A stretch of 64,000 nucleotides of DNA from Lophius americanus. Its lineage: Eukaryota > Chordata > Actinopteri > Lophiiformes > Lophiidae. Positions 54,976 through 64,000 of the stretch are shown one piece after another. The notes under the pieces are model-generated. The model saw only the letters and a list, made by a program, of their open reading frames with translations. It had not been told where the DNA came from and did no database searches. The stretch is taken from contig JBBDHG010000133.1 of NCBI GenBank assembly GCA_037951165.1, positions 331,501 through 395,500 on the forward strand, given 5' to 3'. The translations under genes were made by a program, and so were the position numbers. Position 1 is the first letter of the stretch, and each line of letters starts with the position of its first letter.

Positions 54976-55879
54976 TGCCTCTTAAATCTTTTGTATATTT
55001 GAGTTTCTGTCAAAAGATAAATATATGCTATTTTTAGTGCACATCATCAGTATTTTGGAAAAAGATGTCCGTATGAAGCAGATATAAATTTAATCCAGGT
55101 TGCATAGCGCCTATCCAAAATCTTGAATATATATATATCCTGACTATATTATCTGTTTGGCATCAGCTGCTTCAAATCTTTACAGGAATGTGTGGCTGCA
55201 ATGTCCAATCGTATTTATGCGGACGGATCGTGCATACAATATAACACGACACCCTGCTGCTGGTAGCGCTGTTGTTCTCCTCGGCTCATTTCATCAACCC
55301 TTCCTCCAGTCAATGTGCAGTCTTTTTCATGTTGTAGTTTTAAAGATTTTAAAGTGTTAAAAGGGAATAATTAGTTGGAGAAACTTTGTTGCCGCTCAGG
55401 TTCTTTGAGAGCTCAAAGAGAGTTTCTAACGATTTGCTCTTGATGATGAGTTTCTTGTCTTAAAGTAAGTGTTTTTGAAGTGTGAGTCGCCGGATGTGTA
55501 AGTAGTCGTGTTCATCTCCTTTTGTTTAGTTTGTGCCACCTCCAAGTCAGTCCATGTCAGCGAAACAAAGAGTTGCATGTGCTAATTCTAAGACGGATGA
55601 ACAATCCTGCCAGAGTGACAATATTTCTTGTGTGGGTTTTTGTCTTTCACAAAACAGTTCCTTTGTATATTCCTCCCACACTGAGCAATGAGAGATCCTT
55701 AGGAGAGTTCCTGATATTCTGTCCAGTGAGGAGACTTTCTACTCCAGCAACATAACTACAAAGTGAACAATTAATTTGGAAATTCTAAATAGGACGATGC
55801 TGTTGTTACCGACAGCATGGGTATATCCCTGAAATGTCCCCAATCCCCAAGCAAACGCCCTGATTTGGAAAAGAAAAGG

Positions 55880-56760
55880 TCCCTCTACTGAGTAAAATAT
55901 GATCTAGGAGGGTAAAAATATAATATTTGCTGGAGTCGATTCATATTAACCAAATTTAGACCAAATAGGTCCAAAGGTTAGGAAGTTAGAGCCGAAACAC
56001 AGCATTCTTCGTTAAAAAAATCTCCCTCTAGTGAGTAACATATGAATTATAAGAGGAATATGACATATATTGGATAGATCTCCTCAAGTTGATTCATATG
56101 TACCCAATTTGGGATAAATTAGACTACTGGCTAGGAAGTGATGTCTGGAAAACAATGTTTTTCATAAAAAATGCTCCCCCTGTTGAGTAAAATATGAGCT
56201 ACTCGAGTAAAATATGACGTATGCAACGTGGATATCCTTGAGGTGATTAATGTATTCACAACATTTGGACTAAATCGGACCGGAAGTTATGTTAGAAAAA
56301 CATTGTGATAAAGTAAGAAGCTCCCTCTAGTGAAAAAAAAAATGAACCACTAGGGTAAAACATGAAGTAAGCAAGATATATAGAGCTCCTCAATTCAATT
56401 CATATGAAGAAAATTTGGAATAAATTGGGCATACGGTTTAGAAATGATTGCACAAAAACATGCATGCAAGGCAACAGCAAGGCAAAAATAAAAACAATTC
56501 AAAAATATACAACCAACCGTACCCCAAAAAACCCCAGATCTTTTTGCGCCAAGGTCTATGAGGGTATAAAATTTGAAAATGATCCATGAAATAGTTATGT
56601 TTCATGTCTAGGAAACAGTTTTAAAAGATGAACTACTAGTAAAAGATGAACTACTAGTGTAAAAGTTGAAATTTACAAGATAGATCTCCTAGAGACAGAT
56701 TTTTAGATAAAGCTCCCGCTAGTGTCTGAAATATTCAACCGACCTTTCCCAAAATCAATT
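55880..56760. repeat. Degenerate tandem repeat, period about 147 bp
   Basis: The marker CCCTCTAGTGAGTAAAATATGA recurs in diverged form at about 55881, 56024, 56177, 56323 and 56715 (spacings 143, 153, 146 and 392). Each unit continues with a second GTAAAATATGA-like motif, then CTCCT...TTGATTCATATG, an AATTTGGA(C/T)TAAAT block, a GGAAGT block and an A-rich end. The 392-bp gap fits further degraded copies plus an insertion at about 56460-56600. Confidence 0.65.
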
Positions 56761-57269
56761 CAGTTCTTCCTCTCAACAAATTTTGCCTTTGAGGTAACCT
56801 CAAAGGCTAAATTTGAGAATTGGTTCCAAAGTGTAATCTCCAGAAAAACCACCTTTGTCCTTTGCCTAACTTGCAGAAATGGATTTGTGTGAAAACCTTG
56901 ACCGAGCAGCTCCATTTTTTCCATTCTCATTATGTTTTCAGCCTGATAACCAAGCATGGAGAGAACAACAAAAATAATGGTGCACTGTCTCATTTATATA
57001 CATATTTGTAATGCTAGTGATGTTCTCTTGTTTTGTTTTTAGAATTTACGCTATTCTTAAAACAAGATAAAACAATTTACACTATACACATACTGGTCCA
57101 TTATGCATTATAAAGCATTTCTCAATCGTTTTTATGGATTTCTTTGTGGAAGAGTGTTGTTTTTGTGTGAACACTGAGGGAAAAACATTCTCCTGTCAGC
57201 AAGGCCTCTAACCATAGAGGGTCCTTCCTTGTAGGGTCATTGAGCGAGACCGCAAAAATATGCTTCAAG

Positions 57270-57755
57270 CAAATGCAGAATAAAAAAATCTCTCTATGTC
57301 ATAATGTGTATGACTGATTGTGGTTATTAAGGATATATTAGATTCATAACCACTGTCTGTTGAACTCAGAATAATACTAATTATCTCATTACAATGCAGC
57401 AAGTGAACAAATTTTTGTCGGTTGTCTGAAGCAAGAAAAATTGGGAAAAGCGTTATGATTTGAGCGACTAGAACAGGGGCTAAATTGTGATGGCTAGATA
57501 ACCCGATCAGAGCATCTCTCTGTTGGGTGTGCATGGGCTACACTCGCTATTACCTACACAAGTGGTCTAACGAAGGTCTTGACAAGAGGTCAATCAGTGG
57601 CAGAATGACGGGCAGCCATGGCTCATTGATGTGCATCGACAAGGTTATTATGGTCGCTACCGTAAAGTAAATTAAACCTAATAGTGGTTTTCTAGCAAAA
57701 AGGGGATGTACACAAGATAAGGCAGGTGGTTGTAATGTCTCATCAGTGTCCAGTA
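57270..57755 (+). mobile_element. Tc1-like transposon relic
   Basis: Plus-strand Tc1 blocks: GGATATATTAGATTCATAAC, GCAGCAAGTGAACAAATTTTTGTCGG, GAAGCAAGAAAAATTGGGAAAAGCGT, GGGGCTAAATTGTGATGGCTAGATAACCCGATCAGAGCATCTC, AAGTGGTCTAACGAAGG, CGGGCAGCCATGGCTCATTGATG. It then jumps to the 3' end, AAGGCAGGTGGTTGTAATGTCTCATCAGTG. The catalytic core is deleted. Confidence 0.75.
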
Positions 57756-57799
57756 ACAGCATCCCAACTTAAAGGTGAAAGAGATCTATGAGTACAATT

Positions 57800-60090
57800 C
57801 ATTTGACCACCTGGGAAAGAGAACCGCCTACTGCGCCTTCAAATCAAGAGCAACATTTAATGATTGAAAAGTGGAATAACTTTCTGAATTTTGAAAAGTC
57901 TTCCTCACTGAACTCTCCCATTTTTCTACGCCCCTTCAATAAATCATTTTTCCATGCTAGCTGCTTATACAGTCCATCCACGTGCTTTAACTCTTTCTCT
58001 CTAATTCTTTCTTTTGCATCACTCAAGCGCTGTCACTGCAGGCAAACACAGCCCAGCATGTAACATACGGTGAGATGATTACTAATTAGGCGACTACTAT
58101 GCCTCCTGCTTAGCAAACATCTCTATCCCCATACCCAAACCTATATGTATCACACAGAGCATTCCAACGTGCCTCTCACATTAGACCGCTGCAAGAGCCT
58201 GACTGAAGTGTTGTTATAAGTGTGATTATAACGTAGAGTGTTTCAACAGTCCCTCTCATTTGATCCATCTTGGTTGTCAAAAAACATCAAAGGATGAAAG
58301 CTGCCAAGATATCAGCCTGTTGCAGAATCCGTGCCACTGTGACCAGAATAAACTATATGCAGATGTGATCAGTGAATAACCTAGAGCCATTTAGCGCAAT
58401 TATCACACACTAACCCTGATTTCCACAAACAGTCTGTCTGTCCCTATCCCTTTGCACAGAGTAGCACAGAGTAGCACTTCTTTCTGAGCACCTCTTTCTG
58501 AGAATCATGATTCCATTTTTTTTAAATGGCAATGTATAATTTCACAAAGCAAATGTTCACAAGAAATATTTATATATCCAATTGATTTTTCCAAAGACTC
58601 ATAAGACTTGCTTGTATTTTGTCAGGAAGCCAGGAAGTAAACATTCCATTCTCATCTCTGCGGATATCTCACATATCAGAGGGAAGGAGAGGGAATCAGA
58701 AGACGGTTTTTATTCGTCTTCTGATGGAGGATGAGAAGATGAATAGAAAAAGCTCTTCCACAAATGCAACCATCTGCTGCATAGTGCTGTTTTTTTTTTT
58801 TTTTTGCACCGTTCTACCCAGCTCGACAAAAACTACGACAGAGTGAGAGGGGTGAAGATTGTAGATCTGAGAGTATAGATTGCTGTTCTGTGTCACTCTC
58901 ATCTCTCCATGACCAAATCTATTTCCTCAAAGGAGCTTGGAAAAAAGCTTTTAGCCAGTGCTCAAAAATGTACAGCACAAAAGACACAGTCATGCTGTGA
59001 TAGAAGGTCATGCTATAAAGTGTCATGTGGAGAGCCGGGCCTTTGTAATACATTTTCAGCTCAATGAGAGCTTTCAACCTCCCAACTCTTTTGCCTCTAG
59101 ACAATCCAGGCTGAAGTTGTGAGGCAGACTCATGGAGGGTACCACAGCATTGACTCCTGCCCCGTAACTTCTAAATGATGCATGGCCCACAGGTTAGGTT
59201 GTAAATCATGTTAAATGATTTATGGAACCTTGTCTGTGGGCTTCAAGTGATTTAAGGTGACAAAAACAAATCTGTCTGAGACAATGATAATGATATTTTT
59301 GAGAAACACGTTTCTGCTTATACTGTGGTAGTTTAATCAATTTAAATAAAACAGTCATGTAGTCCTTTATGTCGCATGATTTGATCTGTAAGATACTTAT
59401 AATAGCTCAAGGTCTGTTTTTAATGGAGAAATCAACATTTTTGTGATCATATGTTCACATTCGTATTTGAAGGTATTTCCTAATAGATGAAAACATACTC
59501 ACATAAATATATCCACCGGTTTCAGGGTAATGGCATGTTAAAAGCATAAGTTTTGACTTTTATTAGTTGGATGAAGTTCACATTACAAGCCTCATTGTTC
59601 AATTTGTGTCGCCGGGCTGCAAAGCATTTAGTAGTCAGCCAGATTATGATTCCGGAAAAAACAACCCTGAATAATAAAGAATGTTAGGATGTGTTTGCAG
59701 TTATCACATTGAAGATGTCACTGTCTGCCACCTGTCTTTGCTGTCTACAGAATTTGAGGGTTACCCCTACCACAGATGAACAAAGAAAGGCAAATAAGTG
59801 AATCTGTGAAGCTTTGGTGCATTCCCAGAAATTCATCTATTTCAAGGTAGGATAAAGAACTTCACAATCTTTCAAATTACGGGGGCCTTAAAAGTATGTG
59901 AATAAAACATCTTTCCCGACATTTTTTTATCAAGGTCAAGAGATTTCCCCGAAGCACGAAACACGTTAATTCCATTTCCAACAATATATATACTATTGTA
60001 TACTTGGTTGTCGCTGTCGCCCATCACATGCTGTTGGGATAATCTTACTGCATCTTACTACTGTTTAATATTACATAAACATTTTGTGTG
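57800..60090. other. Intergenic, no feature recognised
   Basis: AT-rich unique-looking sequence. Short open frames show no known domain. A small tandem duplication (AGAGTAGCAC twice near 58456-58477, then TTTCTGAGCACC/TTTCTGAG) is the only local structure seen. Confidence 0.45.
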
Positions 60091-60097
60091 TGTGTGT

Positions 60098-60101
60098 GTA
60101 A

Positions 60102-60173
<72 letters not shown>

Positions 60174-60318
60174 GTATATATAGTCAGTCTAGAAAGACTG
60201 ACCGTTAAACCTTGAGGTGATTCAACCATCCCATAACTTTACTAGAAAAGTTTTACACACTTTATTTGGAACCAGTGTCACAGCTCTTGTGACATATATA
60301 TGATTTCATATATATATG

Positions 60319-60405
<87 letters not shown>

Positions 60406-60437
60406 TTATATATATATATATATGTATATATATATAC
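60098..60437. repeat. Two (TA)n arrays around a 112-bp spacer
   Basis: (TA)n with sparse C/G interruptions at 60098-60182 and again at 60294-60437. The spacer begins with a perfect 8-bp hairpin (GTCAGTCT-AGAA-AGACTGAC, 60183-60202) and ends with GTCAC...GTGAC. The Ile/Tyr-repeat frames across the arrays are artefacts. Confidence 0.9.
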
Positions 60438-60792
60438 ACAAAGGTTGGACACCCATGCTCTACATTCCCACTTTCTTTAGGCTCACTCACTACATTCCCG
60501 TTTTCATCAGTATCAACACTACCGGTGTTTAAGTCTATCCATCATAATCGAGGCAACCAATTTGTCGGACGGCTTTACTCTGTGATCTACTTCCTCCCGG
60601 GATCACAGCGCTAATGACTTTACCTTCTGCATGAAATAAATGTAATCTTACTTCAACACTCTCATTCTTATTTGTTGTTGTTATTGTTCTCTCCAAACTG
60701 AATGACAAATGACCTGCATGTAGATTTGGTGTGAACACAGTTATCCCCAAAATGGCAGGCATGCACACAATTGTGAGACAACTTATCATTTT

Positions 60793-61015
60793 GGGTGGTG
60801 CAGTGGATAGCACTGTTGCCTCAGAGCAAGAAGGTCCAGGGTTCAAATCTACCTCTGCATCACCTTTCTATGGAGACTTGTGGGTTCTCTCAGGGTGCTC
60901 CGGCTTCCTCCCTTAGAAAAAAAAATGCAATATAAGTGAATTGGCGACCTTAAATGTTCTGTAGAGAGCATGCCTCTCAACTAATGTCAGCTGTGATAGG
61001 CTAGGATGGCAGACA
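60793..61015 (+). repeat. tRNA-like SINE copy, best preserved
   Basis: GGTGGTGCAGTGGATAGCACTG (box A-like), TTGCCTCAGAGCAAGAAGGTCC, AGGGTTCAAATCTACC (box B-like), TATGGAGACTTGTGGGTTCTCTCAGGGTGCTCCGGCTTCCTCCC, then CTAATGTCAGCTGTGATAGGCTAGGATGGC. The pair of pol III-like boxes about 40 bp apart supports a tRNA-derived retroposon. Tail structure degraded. Confidence 0.65.
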
Positions 61016-61019
61016 CGTT

Positions 61020-62890
61020 CTGCTTGTGAACAGCTGATGATCTGCAATGGAAGAAACAATCGGAATAGAGTCATTTTGAGGTGCAGTGTGTTAAATTTAG
61101 TGCCATTGTAATGAAGTTCAAGATAACGACCTATCTTGTATCTCAGCTCACCCCTCCCTATCCAAGTATTCACGGTTTCCTTCAGTCTTAGATATATTTT
61201 TTGATCTAATAAGATATTTATATTTTGGAAATTTTATTAGTTCTTTATTCTGTAAAACTAAAGGTCAAAGCAAACAAATTATAGACCAAATAGAGATAAA
61301 GTTCACAAGCTTTTCAAAAGATCGAGCAACAACTTATTCGTCATCTTCTTCTTAATTGGTTTTATAAAAGTGAAGCAATCACTGTTGTCTTCTTGCCACT
61401 TCAAACTAATAACTAGAAAGCCCCCCTTAGAGCATGCCATCGCGACATGGCAGCCCATATGGAAGTGGTCTTCCATCCGCAGACAGAAAGGCTTACTCGG
61501 AGCTAACATAAAGAAATTTCAAGATTTTTCGATTTTCATTTCCAGCGTATTATACACTAATTACAATAAATGTTTTCACAGCCGCATTGCTGGATTGTGA
61601 TGGATAATAGGCTTTGCCTCCAAACAAAGCATTTAAGTAATTGTGAGAATGGCCTTTTACTATAGCAGCTTTTTTTCAGACTTAAGCTCTGTATGAAAAT
61701 GACACAGCTTGCAGTTTCTATAATTATACAGCAAAGTAACATAATATCGTCATGGTCGCGATCATAGCAGAGGTGACTGACCAATTAGTTTTTTCAGCCA
61801 AACACAGCAGCTTGAAGGCTCAAGATTTTCTCGGCAACCGAAACTTGCTTTTTCAGCAAATTTCCAGGGGGAACCATGTAGTGCCAAGAAACACACATCC
61901 CATACGTGTGAGCACACACAAACACATTCTTACAAACGCTTTAAGGGTGGAACTCTTGGGAAATCACGCCAGAGGAATAGAGGAGGCCAACTCAGTCTGA
62001 TTTAAACAAAAGCAATCAGCCGAGTGTAAACATCTGGACTGATCTATTTCGCCCACAGATAGCCTAACCTGTCAGCTCAAGGTCTCATTATGGAAACAGA
62101 GCAGAGGTGCAGAGCAGGAAGATCACAGCAGATAAACTGTTGCCATTTGAAATAGAGGTGCACAGATTCTAATATTCTTGGCCGAACACCGATCTACGGG
62201 GGCCAAGAAGTGCAAACAACTTTACAAAAGCAAAACACAATTCAAAATTCCAAAACACATTTCCCAAGCCACCGTTCCGATCACTGATTTTTATAAAATC
62301 CGGCTGGTCTATTCTAATTGTACCTGATTCAATTTTTTTTATTTTTTTATAAAGTTTCCAAATCATAATGAATAATGTATATAAATTGCTCTCATTTTGA
62401 AGGATTTCAGTGGAAGAAAGGATGGTCGGCATTGTTCAGACCTGTTGAAATGAATGTACGCTCCTTGTCCTCCGCCATACGTTTCTTAAATGAATTGTAT
62501 GTATAAAACTTTATAAGCTTTGTTCAGTCCATCGTATTAACTATTTTGGCCCTGTTCAGGGATTTTACGGCTCATGTCTGGCTCTGAGCTCCTGCTAGCT
62601 TTAGCCGCTCTGCTAACGTTAGCCGCTCTGCTCACGTTAGCTACTTGAAACTTTCTACGTTCCTCTGACTGATTAAATTTGTTGCGCTTTCGGGGTTGTT
62701 CCTCCACAGCTTCTCTTCACCCTACTGGTGTCATAAATTGCGACCTTTGTGTTTTCTGGTGTTTTCTGATTTACTTGCAAGATGTTTGGAGCCATGGTAG
62801 CTCATGCTTGGTGTGCTTGCATGGCGCATGTTTGTATCTGTTATGGATAGATCCGAGGGAGGCTCCTCGCCCGATCCGATCGATAGTTCA
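61020..62890. other. Intergenic, no gene recognised
   Basis: No recognisable coding exon. A short tandem duplication (AGCCGCTCTGCTAACGTT / AGCCGCTCTGCTCACGTT, about 62603-62638) is the only notable local repeat. Confidence 0.45.
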
Positions 62891-62897
62891 TTCATTC

Positions 62898-63036
62898 ATT
62901 CTTTTTGGACTGTGGGAGGAAGCCGGAGTTCCGGGAGAGAACCCATGCAGACACTGGGAGAATAAGTAATCTCCACACAGAAAGGCTGGTTTGTACCCTC
63001 TTGCTGTGAGGCAGCAGCGCTAACCACTGCGATCGG
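62898..63036 (-). repeat. tRNA-like SINE copy
   Basis: On plus: TTTTTGGACTGTGGGAGGAAGCCGGAG, GAGAGAACCCATGCAGACACTGGGAGAA, CTCCACACAGAAAGGCTGG, CTTGCTGTGAGGCAGCAGCGCTAACCACTGC. This is the reverse complement of the SINE family at 60793-61015. Confidence 0.7.
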
Positions 63037-63039
63037 CGC

Positions 63040-64000
63040 ACCTCCAATTTGAAATGTTGGTACAGTTCAGTAAGGACATTCATATGGTTGCATTAGTTCA
63101 AGTTGTTAAATCAACTGAATTTGGTTTGATTCAGCTTGGCTGTATAGAGTACAAAGCTAGTTGGACCCCCATCAGTTCTCAGGAAGAGAAATACAAGTAT
63201 AGGACCATAAAGCCATTTTTACCACAAACACTCTTGACATGTCTGGCTGTACAATGGCTCAGTTCCATAACATTTTTCATAGGGTCAAAAATATAAGGTC
63301 ACCTGCATCAAATGTAGCCCTCATCATTGTTATTGAGTAACATGCTTCTCCCATTATGGCTTCCTGCAATATGGTTATATTCCATTGCTCTAGTGATGAC
63401 TAATTGACATCAGTCAAAGAAGATTGCACCTTCAGAGGTCATGTAACATGATAGAGGTTATTTTTTCCTTGTATCTGCTTTTTCAGCAGAAGCTTTTTTC
63501 CTCCATTCATCATTGTCATTCTGTCAAGTCAGTCAGTGCACCTTGATAGCAGCTTAATATGTGCTGGACCACAAGGAAGGAGTCTGATGTATCTGTCCTC
63601 AGTTCTCATCCTCTCCAGGTTTTACAGGGCGGTTTTTGAGGAGTGTTGGGAGAAATGAAGGAAGCAGAGGTAAAATCTATTAATCAGTCTGCGGATTTAA
63701 ATCATTTCCTTCTGTTGAGTACAAGATATAAAGTCACCAACTTTTTTTCCCTTAAGTATCAATGTGAGGTTGATGTGTGGATCACAGTGAGAAATATCCC
63801 TTTTTACTTTTACTTGGTTTTTATGCTTTTTTAAGTTCTCCTGAAACATCCTTTATATCATCTCTGAACTGATAAAATAGCTTTCAGCCACCTACAAGGG
63901 GAGATCCACCATAAAAACTCATTTATTTGGTCAGTAACAATCAATCAGCTCAGATTCAAGAATCTGTGTCACAGATTTGTTTGTATGTAAGACCTCTAGA
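63040..64000. other. Right-edge intergenic sequence
   Basis: Nothing recognisable on either strand; short open frames without motifs. Confidence 0.4.

Noticed and set aside
60300..60614. Ile/Tyr-rich frames around 60 kb
   Set aside because: Translation of (TA)n microsatellites.

Overview
This is vertebrate, almost certainly teleost, nuclear DNA. It is AT-rich, genes are split by GT-AG introns, long (CA)n, (TA)n and (TAA)n microsatellites are common, and the interspersed repeats are fish types: Tc1-like DNA transposon relics, hAT-like and other inverted-repeat elements, LINE 3' ends with TAA tails, and tRNA-like SINEs. No bacterial, viral or CRISPR feature was seen. All gene models were built by reading exons and splice sites directly and comparing the conceptual proteins with remembered families. 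|| Layout. (1) 1-1800, minus: the first six coding exons of apeh (acylaminoacyl-peptidase), running off the left edge. (2) 2337-7854, plus: a complete ten-exon capza1-like gene (F-actin capping protein alpha, 286 aa), head-to-head with apeh across a shared promoter of about 0.5 kb. (3) 10215-23629, minus: a complete cttnbp2nl (588 aa, four coding exons), tail-to-tail with capza1, with a probable non-coding first exon and GC/CCAAT promoter at about 25.66-25.87 kb. (4) 30477-38988, minus: a complete thirteen-exon CYP3-family cytochrome P450, most like CYP3A (503 aa, all P450 signatures intact). (5) 39-64 kb: about 25 kb with no gene I could support, filled with repeats and decayed transposons. 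|| Functional links. Capza1 (barbed-end actin capping) and Cttnbp2nl (coiled-coil, STRIPAK/cortactin-associated) both act at the actin cytoskeleton, and their human orthologues are also close neighbours on chromosome 1p13, so this pair looks like an old linkage. Apeh (removal of N-acetylated residues from peptides) and the CYP3A (ER monooxygenase of steroids and xenobiotics) are metabolic enzymes with no evident link to them. || Most notable structures outside the genes: overlapping perfect inverted repeats at 17.6 kb and another at 17.85 kb; a near-perfect 9-bp minisatellite of about 27 units at 41.3-41.6 kb with a CpG in every unit; a 1.5-kb element with complex palindromic terminal inverted repeats at 42.04-43.54 kb; a degenerate tandem array with a period near 147 bp at 55.9-56.8 kb; a nested repeat at 54-55 kb; paired (TA)n tracts around a hairpin at 60.1-60.4 kb; and an in-frame upstream ATG that could extend Cttnbp2nl by 28 residues.
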